Assembly (NCBI RefSeq): GCF_014395225.1
Contig: NZ_CP060723.1
Location: 5,952,001 to 6,016,000 of the forward strand
DNA: 64,000 nucleotides
Direction of reading: 5' to 3'
From: Pedobacter roseus
Lineage (GTDB): Bacteria; Bacteroidota; Bacteroidia; Sphingobacteriales; Sphingobacteriaceae
Both the position numbers and the translations under genes were made by a program. Below are positions 25,020-34,731 of the stretch, in pieces (the stretch's first letter is position 1; each line of letters starts with the position of its first letter). The notes under the pieces are model-generated. The model saw only the letters and a list, made by a program, of their open reading frames with translations. It was not told where the DNA came from and searched no databases.

Positions 25020-25766
25020 CTAATCATTTGTCCTACGATGCCTAATAAAATATAAGGCTAAATTACCGGCAATAACAACATGGTTAAAAATATTAGGGAT
25101 CAAACCATAATATTTGGTAAAGATTTTAAAACGTTCTTTTAAGCTTTCGCGGTGTTTTTTCTTGCTCATACCACCAACCAGGTATTTGGCTACATAACGG
25201 TGAACATTAACAATATTAGATGCCTTTTTAGCTGCTTTTATAATCCAGTCGATATCTGAGCTATATTTATAGGTTAAATCGTAAGGAGTAATAATGCTGC
25301 GGCGGATGTAAATGGCCTGATGGCTAATGTTCATGCCATATTTAAAGCTGGTCCAATCAAATTCTTCGGGTGCTTCGTGCCTTCTGCGGCCCAGGTTTTC
25401 CCAGTTATCGTTATACATTTCTGTTTCTCCATAATAAATATCGGCACCTGGAGCAGTAGCAAAAACATCTTCTACAGTATGTTTATCATAAATCTCATCA
25501 CCCGAGTTCATAAATAAAACATAATCGCCTGTTGCCAGGGCCAAACCTTTATTCATGGCATCATAAATGCCTTTATCTGGTTCAGATACGATTTTTGAGA
25601 TCTGATCTTTATAACGCTCAACAACCTGCAAAGTGCCATCAGTTGATGCGCCGTCTATTACAATATATTCGATTTTTTTATAGGTTTGTTTAAGAATAGA
25701 TTGGATGGTACGTTCGATATCGCGAACGTTATTATACACAATGGTGATGACTGTTAGCTTTGGCAA
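25020..25766 (-). CDS. Family 2 glycosyltransferase
   Basis: A 248-residue GT-A fold enzyme of the WcaA-like group. The N-terminal strand LTVITIVYNN starts almost at residue 1, IDGASTDGT (37-45) binds nucleotide, and MNSGDE (86-91) holds the DxD-equivalent D90. ISHQAIYIRR and YSSDIDWIIKAA match the acceptor half of the family. The only in-frame start is a TTG (25764-25766): no ATG lies between the upstream stop and the first strand. It probably builds a capsule or O-antigen glycan, and a GT4 enzyme lies upstream on the same strand with a 178-base gap. Confidence 0.92.
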   Translation of the reverse strand: MPKLTVITIVYNNVRDIERTIQSILKQTYKKIEYIVIDGASTDGTLQVVERYKDQISKIVSEPDKGIYDAMNKGLALATGDYVLFMNSGDEIYDKHTVEDVFATAPGADIYYGETEMYNDNWENLGRRRHEAPEEFDWTSFKYGMNISHQAIYIRRSIITPYDLTYKYSSDIDWIIKAAKKASNIVNVHRYVAKYLVGGMSKKKHRESLKERFKIFTKYYGLIPNIFNHVVIAGNLALYFIRHRRTND

Positions 25767-25944
25767 GAGTTGGATTTTTGGATTGGAGTAAATTTAATAA
25801 AGATTGTGCAAATTTTTCTGCCCGGATGTGAAAATGAAATTTGCCAAACATTTATCATGTTGAGAAATTGAAATTATTATTTTTCTAATTGGTTCAACAC
25901 TTTTGCACCAAATTCAATTTTCTGTATATCAGTGTTTTATTTTT

Positions 25945-27225
25945 TTACTTCGGCTGTAAATCAATCAATGTTTCATAAAGATGGATGTGTTCTGCTGCAA
26001 TAACTTCTTCCGAGAAATCGGTTAAAATACTTAATCTGGCCGCTTTTTGGATTTCTTCTTTATTGGGGCGGTGGTACAGCCACTCAATACCGTTTGCCAG
26101 ATCTTCTGCATTCTGATACTCGGCCAGGTAACCATTCTGCATGTGTTTCACCATGTCAGGTATGCCTCCGGTGGTAAAGGCAACAACAGGCGTAGCGCAC
26201 GATAAACTTTCCATTACCGTATTGGGTAAATTATCTTCAAGGGAAGGCGTAATAAAAGCATCGGCAGCAGAATAACATTTCGCTAAATGCTCATCTTTAT
26301 TAATGGTACCCAAAAATGTGGTTTTAAAAGGGAATTCGGGCATTTCGGCATTTTCCTTATTCCCGAAAATAACCAGTTCAATATTTTCTTTTTGAATTCC
26401 ACTTCTTCGCGAAAGGATTTCCAAAGCTTCGATCAAATAAGGCGTTCCTTTATGTTTGTCGTTTTTTGAAGGCATAAAACCACTCATCAGTACAAATTTA
26501 TCCGGATTGATCTTCAGGATTTTTTTGGCTTCAGATTTAACATAGGGTTTGAAAATCTTTGTTTCAATGGTGTTTGGAATTACAGTAGCTTTTCTGGTAC
26601 CGAGTAAACTGCTAAATTTTACCGATGCGGCCATCCATTTACTAGGCGCCACAATGTGGAAATTCAATTCGGTATAAGCTTTCTGTTTGCGTAGCCAGGT
26701 TTTATGTGAGATATCATTTTTGCCGCTGATTTTCAAAATCGGGCAGTTTCCACACTGTTGATGAAAATTTTCGCAGCCATAACGCACATGGCATCCACCA
26801 GTAAAAGCGTTGCTATCATGAAAAGTCCAAACAATTGGTTTTTCCAGTTCATCAAGCTGTGCTAGAAATTTTGGATTAAGAAAACCATGATTTACCCAAT
26901 GTAAATGGATAATATCAGCATTTTTAACATCCGGGTGGTTTATGACCGAACGGCCGAACCATTGTAAACTGAATGGCGTTTTTACTGATTTGCTCAGCCA
27001 TTTTGCATAATATCTTTCTGATAAGATGTTGTAAACAGCCCTGGCTTTTTGCAGTGGCGATTTGCTAAAAGTATCTATCTTTGGGTTTTGGCCAAATTTA
27101 TAGTAAACCAATACTTTCGAATCGATTCCACTTGCCTTCAGGGCATCACTTAAACGCAAACAGGCACGTCCTGCTCCGCCATTTCCATCGTAGGTATTTA
27201 GGTGTACTACTTTCAAATCAATCAA
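25945..27225 (-). CDS. Family 4 glycosyltransferase
   Basis: A 426-residue GT-B enzyme. KVVHLNTYDGNGGAGRA is the glycine-rich acceptor loop, and the C-terminal donor domain has SLEDNLPNTVMESLSCATPVVAF, in which the two glutamates form the EX7E motif. A cysteine cluster (CHVRYGCENFHQQCGNCP, about 150-167) is typical of one GT4 subgroup found in polysaccharide loci. No ATG is available at the start: it begins at TTG 27225, or at a second TTG at 27216 that would give the usual MKVVHL start. It is likely to act on surface glycans together with the GT2 downstream. Confidence 0.92.
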   Translation of the reverse strand: MIDLKVVHLNTYDGNGGAGRACLRLSDALKASGIDSKVLVYYKFGQNPKIDTFSKSPLQKARAVYNILSERYYAKWLSKSVKTPFSLQWFGRSVINHPDVKNADIIHLHWVNHGFLNPKFLAQLDELEKPIVWTFHDSNAFTGGCHVRYGCENFHQQCGNCPILKISGKNDISHKTWLRKQKAYTELNFHIVAPSKWMAASVKFSSLLGTRKATVIPNTIETKIFKPYVKSEAKKILKINPDKFVLMSGFMPSKNDKHKGTPYLIEALEILSRRSGIQKENIELVIFGNKENAEMPEFPFKTTFLGTINKDEHLAKCYSAADAFITPSLEDNLPNTVMESLSCATPVVAFTTGGIPDMVKHMQNGYLAEYQNAEDLANGIEWLYHRPNKEEIQKAARLSILTDFSEEVIAAEHIHLYETLIDLQPK

Positions 27226-27401
27226 AAATACATTTTATTGTTTACGAATATAAAATCTGTTGCGTAATTTCATCCTAATATTTTTTAATGCTTTTTAATT
27301 GTAGGATGGAGCCTTTGATGTTTAAAAATAATCATTTCATAAGTTTTATAATGATTTTAAACAAGCCGGGTTCAAACATCCTAAGCCAAACAAAATAAAT
27401 C

Positions 27402-30400
27402 ATGATCAAATCCCTGTTAAAATCGCTAACAGCATTAGCTTTTTTGTGGCCTATTTATTCCTTTGCCCAAGGCCAAACATATTTTGCAGCATACCCTGCT
27501 TTAACGCCCGATGCGCAGACAATAGTATTCAGCTATGATGGCGATATCTGGAAAGTTCCGGTTAAAGGAGGTGTAGCATCGAGGGTTACCGCCATGCAGG
27601 GAGAAGAAATTAATCCGAAAATATCTCCTGATGGGAAATGGATGGCTTTTTCTTCTAATCAGTTTGGTAATTATGATGTGTATATCATGCCATTAACCGG
27701 TGGAGACATTAAACAATTAACTTTTAATGATGCTTCGGATGAAGTAGATAACTGGAGCTGGGATTCGAAAACAATTTATTTCACCTCTGGCCGCTATAAT
27801 TCTTTTTCGAGCTATAAAGTAAGTGTAAATGGGGGAACTGCTGTTCGTTTATTCGATAATTATTTCAATACCACCCACCATATTGCTGAATCGCCAACAG
27901 GTGAACTTTTTTTTAATGATACCTGGGAAAGTTACCGATTTACAAACCGCAAACACTATAAAGGCGCTTACAATCCCGATATCCAATCTTACAATCCAAA
28001 AACGAAAAATTATAAACGTTATACCGATTATATTGGAAAAGATTTCTGGACCAGTGTTGATCAAAAAGGGAATGTATTTTTTGTATCAGATGAAGGAAAT
28101 GACGAATATAATCTATACACCTTTATCAACGGGAAAAAAACTGGTTTAACCAATTTTGATACTTCCATAAAACGTCCTTTTGTTTCGGCCAATGGAACAA
28201 CCGTGGTTTTCGAAAAGGATTACCAGTTATATACCTATGATGTAGCTTCTAAAAAAACAGAAAAAATTAATATCAGTACTTCACGCAACCAGGTGTTGAG
28301 CAAAGAACAGGAGTACGATGTGCGTGGCAATATTTCGGCATTTGATGTTTCTACAGATGGAAAAAAGATGGCTTTTATTTCGCGTGGTGAAGTGTTTGTG
28401 AGTGATGCCGATGGAAAGTTTATCCGTAAAATTACCAATAGTGGCGAACGTGCTTTAGAGTGTAAATGGCTGGCCGATAACAAAACGATTTTATTCAGCC
28501 AAACGGCTAACGGTTATCAGAACTGGTTTACCATTACCGGTGATGGAAAAGGATCGGTAAAGCAGCTTACAAAAGATAAAGCGAACGTACGCGATATCAC
28601 CTTAAATAAAACCAAAACCATGGCGGTTTACCTGAGCGGTAGAAATGAGCTCAAACTGATAGACCTTAAAACTTTTGACGCCAAAACATTGGTTACCGAC
28701 GAATTTTGGGCATTACAAAGTGCAGCGCCGAGTTTTTCGCCAAATGACGAATATGTGCTTTTTACGGTATACCGGAATTTTGAACAGGATATTATGGTAC
28801 ATAACATTAAAGGCAATAAAACCATTAATTTAACCAATACAGGCGTTACCGAAACCGGGCCGGCATGGTCGCTGGATGGCAAATATATTTTCTTCACCAG
28901 TGCGCGTACCAAGCCTTCTTACCCAACTGGTATGCAGAATGCGCATATTTACCGTATGGCATTGAACAATTACGACGAGCCTTACCGTTCTGATAAGTTT
29001 GATGATTTATTTAAAGAGAGTAAACCTGCACCAACTGATGTTAAGCCTGCAGTTACTGCTCCTAAAAATGATAAAAAGGCAAAAGCGGATACGGCTAAAA
29101 AGAAAGCCGATGTTAAACCTACTCCAAAACCAGCAGATGTAATTACCATTAATACACAGGATATTTTAGACCGGATAGAATTGGTTGGTCCATCTTTCGG
29201 CGGTCAGTATGGTACTGATGCCTTTGCCAAAGGCGATAAAACTTATGTGTTTTATTCATCTAATCATGAAGGTGGTGCGCCAGGGCTTTATCGTACAACG
29301 ATTGAACCTTTCGAAGCCAATAAAACCGAAAAAGTTGCCGATGGCGGCGATTATTCGATTATCTCATCAGGGGATAAATTCTTCGTTTTATCGCGCGGCA
29401 CTATCAACAAATATACTTTAGAGGGAAATCGACTTGATCGGGTAGACCATGGCTACAAATTTACAAGAAACCTGAATGCCGAATTTAACCAGATGTTTTA
29501 CGAAACCTGGGTGGGTTTGGATGAAAATTTTTACGATGAAAAATTCCATGGTGTAGATTGGGATAAAATGAGAACGCGTTATGCGGCCTATCTGCCTTAT
29601 GTGAACAACAGGAGTGATTTAAGGATTTTATTGAACGATATGTTGGGCGAACTCAATTCTTCGCACATGGGCTTTACCAGTGCAGGGGCAGAGGAGCGTA
29701 AAAACCTCAATTATATTACCAACGAAACAGGAATTATTTTCGATAACGAAAACCCTTTAAAAGTAGAACGCATTGCAGCTAAAAGTAATGCCGCCCGTAC
29801 CGGAACCAACATTTTGACGGGTGATATTTTAACTGAAGTGAACGGCGTTAAAGTTGATGAAAAAATAGACCGCGATTACTACTTCAGCAAGCCTTCATTG
29901 GATAAAGAGATGAGCCTTACCTTTAAACGTGGTGGAAAAGATGTTTATGTAAATGTACATCCGGAAAGTTCGGGTACTTTACGCGGAAATCTTTATGATG
30001 AGTGGATTACCAAAAATCATCAAAATGTAGATAAATGGAGCAATAACCGCATTGCTTATTCTTATATGAAAAACATGAGTACCGGCGAACTGGAAAGTTT
30101 TTTGCTGGATATGGTTGCGCAGGAAGAAAACAAAGAAGCCATTATCCTCGATCTACGTTACAATACCGGCGGGAATGTGCATGATGATGTGTTGAAATTC
30201 CTTTCACAGCGTCCTTATTTGCAATGGAAATACCGTGGCGGGAAAATGGCGCCCCAAAGTAATTTTGGTCCGGCAGCTAAGCCGATTGTGCTCCTCATTA
30301 ACGAACAATCTTTAAGTGATGCCGAAATGACGGCAGCTGGCTTTAAACAACTTAAACTGGGAAAAATCATTGGTACGGAAACCTACCGCTGGATTATTTT

Positions 30401-30599
30401 TACTTCGGCTAAAGGTTTGGTTGATGGCTCTTCTTATCGTTTACCATCGTGGGGCTGTTACACCATGGACGGGAAAAATATTGAAAAAGAAGGTGTGAAA
30501 CCCGATATTTTTGTGAAAAATACTTTTGAAGATCGCCTTGCAGATAAAGATCCTCAGCTGGAAAAAGCAGTAGCAGAGATCTTAAAAGACCTGAAATAA
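27402..30599 (+). CDS. Secreted tricorn-type protease (WD40-like propeller + PDZ + S41 peptidase)
   Basis: A 1,065-residue protein with a signal peptide (1-22, ending SFAQ). Two beta-propeller regions with TolB/WD40-like repeats (about 30-330 and 330-540; motifs such as PKISPDGKWMAFSS and PAWSLDGKYIFF) are followed by a Lys/Pro/Ala linker (about 545-590), the C1-type region, a PDZ domain (about 770-850) and an S41 peptidase domain. The catalytic residues fit the tricorn scheme: S754-H755 (NSSHMGF), S972-D973 (LSDAEM) and E1030 (EKEGVKPDI). It degrades peptides in the periplasm. The ATG at 27402 is certain. It is monocistronic and divergent from the GT4 gene. Confidence 0.93.
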   Translation: MIKSLLKSLTALAFLWPIYSFAQGQTYFAAYPALTPDAQTIVFSYDGDIWKVPVKGGVASRVTAMQGEEINPKISPDGKWMAFSSNQFGNYDVYIMPLTGGDIKQLTFNDASDEVDNWSWDSKTIYFTSGRYNSFSSYKVSVNGGTAVRLFDNYFNTTHHIAESPTGELFFNDTWESYRFTNRKHYKGAYNPDIQSYNPKTKNYKRYTDYIGKDFWTSVDQKGNVFFVSDEGNDEYNLYTFINGKKTGLTNFDTSIKRPFVSANGTTVVFEKDYQLYTYDVASKKTEKINISTSRNQVLSKEQEYDVRGNISAFDVSTDGKKMAFISRGEVFVSDADGKFIRKITNSGERALECKWLADNKTILFSQTANGYQNWFTITGDGKGSVKQLTKDKANVRDITLNKTKTMAVYLSGRNELKLIDLKTFDAKTLVTDEFWALQSAAPSFSPNDEYVLFTVYRNFEQDIMVHNIKGNKTINLTNTGVTETGPAWSLDGKYIFFTSARTKPSYPTGMQNAHIYRMALNNYDEPYRSDKFDDLFKESKPAPTDVKPAVTAPKNDKKAKADTAKKKADVKPTPKPADVITINTQDILDRIELVGPSFGGQYGTDAFAKGDKTYVFYSSNHEGGAPGLYRTTIEPFEANKTEKVADGGDYSIISSGDKFFVLSRGTINKYTLEGNRLDRVDHGYKFTRNLNAEFNQMFYETWVGLDENFYDEKFHGVDWDKMRTRYAAYLPYVNNRSDLRILLNDMLGELNSSHMGFTSAGAEERKNLNYITNETGIIFDNENPLKVERIAAKSNAARTGTNILTGDILTEVNGVKVDEKIDRDYYFSKPSLDKEMSLTFKRGGKDVYVNVHPESSGTLRGNLYDEWITKNHQNVDKWSNNRIAYSYMKNMSTGELESFLLDMVAQEENKEAIILDLRYNTGGNVHDDVLKFLSQRPYLQWKYRGGKMAPQSNFGPAAKPIVLLINEQSLSDAEMTAAGFKQLKLGKIIGTETYRWIIFTSAKGLVDGSSYRLPSWGCYTMDGKNIEKEGVKPDIFVKNTFEDRLADKDPQLEKAVAEILKDLK

Positions 30600-30600
30600 G

Positions 30601-30823
30601 GTTAACCGGTTAATTGTTTAAACCGGTTAATCGAGCACGCAGAGTCGTCATTTCGACTGAAGTACAGTCCCGATGTTAAGTCAGGAGAGAAATTTTTTCC
30701 GCAAGTTTAAAAGATTTATCCACTGCGGTCGAAATGACGATAAAGTTTCAATATTATATTTTTATAAAGTTTCGCTTTCGACCGATTTTACAGTTTAAAC
30801 AGTTAACCATTTTAAACAATTAA
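30601..30823. repeat. Composite palindromic element (CGTCATTTCGA core, TTAATTGTTTAAAC flanks)
   Basis: The core 30646-30740 begins CGTCATTTCGACTGAAG and ends CGGTCGAAATGACGA. It is bracketed by inverted copies of a TTAATTGTTTAAAC-like word (about 30605-30622, and 30804-30823 as TTTTAAACAATTAACC). Similar flank words occur alone at about 11925-11960. The 265-base gap contains no gene. Confidence 0.8.
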
Positions 30824-30864
30824 CCAATTTTTTCCGTTTCTTTGGACCTGGAATTATTTAAAAC

Positions 30865-31614
30865 ATGGCAAATTTATTAACCGACAGGGCTTTTTGGGTA
30901 AATTATTGGGAAAGTAAAAAAGGACTCGCGGTTCAGTTACCTTCAAACTATTTATTTCATAGCCAGCTGGCAGATGTTATCCAGAAAGATAACGTTAAAA
31001 CGGCCATCGAGCTAGGCGGTTTTCCGGGTTATTATGCCGTGTTTCTGAAAAAATATTTCAAACTTGATGTTACCCTTTTAGATTATTTTGTTCACCCGCC
31101 TGTAGTAAATGAACTTTTGGAGAAAAACGGGTTAACCGAAAAGGATATCCATATTATCGAAACGGATCTGTTTAATTATGCGCCAGAGAAACAGTATGAT
31201 CTTGTACTAAGCTGCGGTTTAATCGAGCATTTTAATGATACTGCCGACATTATTAACCGCCACATTGCCTTTGTAAAGCCAGGTGGTACCTTATTTATTA
31301 CCTTGCCAAATTTTAAAGCCGTTAACGGTTGGTTCCAGAAGAATTTTGATAAGGAAAATTACGATAAACACAATATCGATAGCATGGATCCGGCACTGTT
31401 GAAATCAATCTGTGAACAGGCTGGCCTTAAAGAGGTAAAATCAGGTTACTTTGGACGTTTTAGTGTATGGCTGGAAAACGAAAGCCAGAAATCGGCCGGT
31501 GTTCGCTTATTTAAAAAAGCAGTTTGGCTGACCGGAAAAATATTTACAAAGATTATCCCATTTGAGAGCAAAAATCTATCACCATATATTATCTTAGTAG
31601 CGAAGAAAATCTAA
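30865..31614 (+). CDS. Class I SAM-dependent methyltransferase
   Basis: A 249-residue Rossmann-fold methyltransferase. Motif I is AIELGGFPGYYAVFL (46-60), motif II ends VTLLDYF and the post-motif region reads YDLVLSCGLIEHFNDTADI, typical of the UbiE/Coq5-like group. The substrate is unknown. The rhomboid gene starts seven bases after its stop, so the two are co-transcribed. The ATG at 30865 is good. Confidence 0.88.
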   Translation: MANLLTDRAFWVNYWESKKGLAVQLPSNYLFHSQLADVIQKDNVKTAIELGGFPGYYAVFLKKYFKLDVTLLDYFVHPPVVNELLEKNGLTEKDIHIIETDLFNYAPEKQYDLVLSCGLIEHFNDTADIINRHIAFVKPGGTLFITLPNFKAVNGWFQKNFDKENYDKHNIDSMDPALLKSICEQAGLKEVKSGYFGRFSVWLENESQKSAGVRLFKKAVWLTGKIFTKIIPFESKNLSPYIILVAKKI

Positions 31615-31621
31615 AAACGCT

Positions 31622-33148
31622 ATGTCAATCAGTTGGGGTTACTCGCCTAAAATTGAAAAATTTATTCCTTTGGCCGGATTTCCGGCAGATAAATATTTAA
31701 TTGTTGCCAAACAGGCCATTGAAAATCTGGGCTGGAGTTTAAGCCATGTTTCCGAAACCGGCTTAATTGCTTATACGCCAATATCCTTCCAATCGTACAG
31801 CGAAGAAATTTCGATCCGTATCCATGGAAATTTCGCTGTAGTAAAAAGTGAATGTGTGGGTATCCAGATGCTGTTTAATGATTATGGCAAGAATGACTTA
31901 AACCTGGGTAAATTTTTTCATGAATTTGAATATGTAGAGTTTCACCTGAAAGATGTTTGGGAAGAGAACCTGATTAAATTCCACCGGTTTATAGAAACGC
32001 AGGATGATCATTATTTTGAAAAAGCACCTTTGGCTACCAAAAATAAGATCAAAAATGTACTGTTCTTGTTTTTTCCGCAAAAAGGCTATACGGTAACGCC
32101 GATTCTGGTTCTCGTAAATATCTTTTATTATATCGCGCTTGTTCTTTTCTCAATAGTGTACCTAAGGTATCAATTTGTAAGAAATGGGAGCAGTTATGAT
32201 CCCGATTTTATAGAGGCACTTAAAAAGATCGCATTAAATTTTGGTGTTAACCAGCGTAATCTGGTGCTGGGCGGCGAATACTGGCGTTTAATTAGCTATC
32301 AGTTTATCCATGGATCTAAATCGCATCTGTTTTTTAATATGTATGCCCTGGTTTACCTGGGGTTGATGATCGAAAATAAACTGGGCTGGAAGAAATACCT
32401 TTTTATTTATATAATGAGCGGCATTTGTGGCGGTTTGGTGAGCTTGATTTTTCACCAGGAAGGCGTGATGATGGGCGCTTCTGGCGCTATAATGGGTTTA
32501 TACGGCGCTTTTATAGCTTTATTGATTACCAAAACTTTCGAACCTAAGGCTACCAAAGCGTTGTTGGTAAGTACATTGATTGTTTCTTTACTGGTTCTCA
32601 TCAATGGTGCATTTGGAAAAAGGGTTGATAATGCGGCACATATTGGTGGTTTTGTTTCGGGTTTAATTTTTACTTATCTGCTTAACTATAAATGGGATAA
32701 AACTTTCGAAGTTAAAACCTGGGCAAGATATGCGGTATCAGTGCTTTTATTTTTAATGTTTTTTAGCGGAGTAATTCATTTTAGTCCGAAATATGGAACA
32801 GAGGAATATCGCAAATTGAGGGATACTTTTAACGGTAATATGGGCTCACTCAACGGCATTATGAATTTGAAAATCTCTTTGCCTAAAGATGTTAAACTCG
32901 CTTCTATCAAAGAAGATGGTATTATACCCACGGAAAGAAACCTGGTGATTATTAAGCAAATGCAGGCCCTGACTTTGAGACCTGAAGATGCTTTAGAACG
33001 TGATGAAAAGGTAAAACTGAGTAAAGCATCCCATCGTGCCGTAATGCTGATGTATAGGGATATTAAGGCCGATAGCACTTATCGCTATAGCAAACAGACT
33101 TCTACTGCATTGGCACAGGTTTTCGAAATTCTTTACAAACCGGATTAA
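31622..33148 (+). CDS. Rhomboid family intramembrane serine protease with N-terminal cytosolic domain
   Basis: A 508-residue protein. Residues 1-150 form a soluble domain without known motifs. Transmembrane helices start near 160. The rhomboid core shows HGSKSHLFFNMYALVYLG (230-247), the catalytic serine in GASG (S287) and the catalytic histidine in AAHIGG (H340), so the serine-histidine dyad is complete. A C-terminal segment of about 125 residues follows the last helices. It cleaves substrates within the membrane. It is co-transcribed with the methyltransferase and ends convergently six bases from the fucosidase, sharing a terminator hairpin. Confidence 0.93.
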   Translation: MSISWGYSPKIEKFIPLAGFPADKYLIVAKQAIENLGWSLSHVSETGLIAYTPISFQSYSEEISIRIHGNFAVVKSECVGIQMLFNDYGKNDLNLGKFFHEFEYVEFHLKDVWEENLIKFHRFIETQDDHYFEKAPLATKNKIKNVLFLFFPQKGYTVTPILVLVNIFYYIALVLFSIVYLRYQFVRNGSSYDPDFIEALKKIALNFGVNQRNLVLGGEYWRLISYQFIHGSKSHLFFNMYALVYLGLMIENKLGWKKYLFIYIMSGICGGLVSLIFHQEGVMMGASGAIMGLYGAFIALLITKTFEPKATKALLVSTLIVSLLVLINGAFGKRVDNAAHIGGFVSGLIFTYLLNYKWDKTFEVKTWARYAVSVLLFLMFFSGVIHFSPKYGTEEYRKLRDTFNGNMGSLNGIMNLKISLPKDVKLASIKEDGIIPTERNLVIIKQMQALTLRPEDALERDEKVKLSKASHRAVMLMYRDIKADSTYRYSKQTSTALAQVFEILYKPD

Positions 33149-33169
33149 GTTTGCTTATCCGGCTTTTTT
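33140..33169. terminator. Terminator hairpin embedded in two converging gene ends
   Basis: CCGGAT (33140-33145) pairs with ATCCGG (33157-33162), followed on the plus strand by CTTTTTTG. It overlaps the last codons of the rhomboid gene and the last codons of the fucosidase gene. Confidence 0.65.
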
Positions 33170-34612
33170 GTACAGTCCGATTTCGCTCAGTGTAATACAA
33201 ACCGGAGATTTAGTAATGTTTATTTTTACTTTATTGGTGGTAACAGGACTATCCAATTTAATCAGGCGTTTTGCTCCTATGCTGGTACCATCGTAAACTT
33301 TTCTCCAGCTATTGTTTTCAAATACCTCGATGGTATAAGCTTCTATCCTTTGACCCAAAGGAATATATTCCTGCAGGCTGATGATGTCGAATGTTTTAGG
33401 AGCCTTTAAATCCACTTCAAGGCTTGCCTGATGCACATCATCTGTAGTGGCCCAGTAAGTTTCTCTGTTATGATCGAGTAGGGTAGCGGCATCATATTTT
33501 TTACCACGGCTGTGGCCTGCTTTAATTTGGGCATTTTTGGCCAGGTTGTTTTCGAAAGTATGTTTAACCATATCGCCAAAGGTTTTTAAAGCGGCTACAT
33601 CATATTCATGCAACTGTCCACGGGTATCAGGTGCTAAACCCAGATCTAAACCTGCGCCACGCCCCACACTTTTTAAATACAAATCGAACAACGTTTCAGG
33701 AGTTTTTGGTTTTTCATTGGCATGATAAAACCAGCCTTTTCTTAAAGGAACATCACATTCAGCTGGCATCCAGAATTTACCGTTTCTAATCCCTTCAGGA
33801 CTTTGCGGGTAGTTTGCCTGACCTGGAACAGCTTCATTTTTTCCATCAGGAGCCATTGGAGTAAAAGTAGCCCATGAGGTTTCAGCTGCATGGCCATCTT
33901 CATTACCCACCCAGCGGATATCCAGGCCGATATCGCTAAAAATATTGGCCATTGGCTGCATGGTCCGGGTAATGGCCCAGGTATTTTTCCAATCGTAATA
34001 TTTGGTATTGTCTATCGAACGTTTTTCTTTCGCACCACCATAATAGCCATCACCACCGTTTGCACCATCGTGCCAGCTCATAAAAAGTTCCCCAAAATTG
34101 CTGTAAAGTTCTTTTAACTGGGCCTGGTAAATGGCCAGGTATTTATCGGTACCATAAAGCGCATTGTTCCTGTCCCATGGTGAGCAGTAAACCCCAAATT
34201 TTAAGCCATTTTTACGTACAGCCTGCTCCACCTCTTTAACCAAATTACCTTTGCCTGCTCTAAATGGACTTTTACTGATGTTGTAATCTGTTGTTTTGGT
34301 TGGCCATAAGGCAAAACCATCATGGTGTTTCGCAACTAAAATGATCCCTTTTAATCCTCCTGCCTTAGCCGCCTTAATAATCTGATCGGCGTTGAAATCT
34401 GTTGGATTAAATGTTTTCGGGTCGGCATCGCCAAAACCCCATTCTTTATTTTCGAAGGTAGTTGGCGTAAAATGAATCAAACCGTAAACTTCAACATCGT
34501 GCCAGGCCAACTGTCTTTTTGATGGCAGTGCACCATAAGGTTTAGGTGGTGTTTGGGCATAAATTGCTGTCGTTAAGAATAGGAAAAGAATCAATATGGG
34601 CTTTATCATCAT
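33155..34612 (-). CDS. Alpha-L-fucosidase (GH29) with C-terminal carbohydrate-binding module
   Basis: A 485-residue secreted enzyme with a signal peptide (1-19, IYAQ). The GH29 barrel (about 30-345) shows GLIHFTP, VAKHHDGFALW (93-103) and FMSWHDGANG, in which D182 is the expected nucleophile. The C-terminal 120 residues resemble a discoidin/F5-8 type module (YWATTDDVHQASLEVDL...). It should release L-fucose from glycans in the periplasm or outside. No SusC/SusD pair accompanies it, so it is not in a classic polysaccharide utilisation locus within this window. Start: the first of two adjacent ATGs. Confidence 0.94.
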   Translation of the reverse strand: MMIKPILILFLFLTTAIYAQTPPKPYGALPSKRQLAWHDVEVYGLIHFTPTTFENKEWGFGDADPKTFNPTDFNADQIIKAAKAGGLKGIILVAKHHDGFALWPTKTTDYNISKSPFRAGKGNLVKEVEQAVRKNGLKFGVYCSPWDRNNALYGTDKYLAIYQAQLKELYSNFGELFMSWHDGANGGDGYYGGAKEKRSIDNTKYYDWKNTWAITRTMQPMANIFSDIGLDIRWVGNEDGHAAETSWATFTPMAPDGKNEAVPGQANYPQSPEGIRNGKFWMPAECDVPLRKGWFYHANEKPKTPETLFDLYLKSVGRGAGLDLGLAPDTRGQLHEYDVAALKTFGDMVKHTFENNLAKNAQIKAGHSRGKKYDAATLLDHNRETYWATTDDVHQASLEVDLKAPKTFDIISLQEYIPLGQRIEAYTIEVFENNSWRKVYDGTSIGAKRLIKLDSPVTTNKVKINITKSPVCITLSEIGLYKKAG

Positions 34613-34731
34613 TATAGCTTAGGTCTACCTAAAGTACAAAAAAATACCAGTTGAAGAAAAAGAGTTAATCAATATTTAACCTGCTGAGCATGTAAACACG
34701 AAATTATTTTTACATCTTGATCGTTACATAA

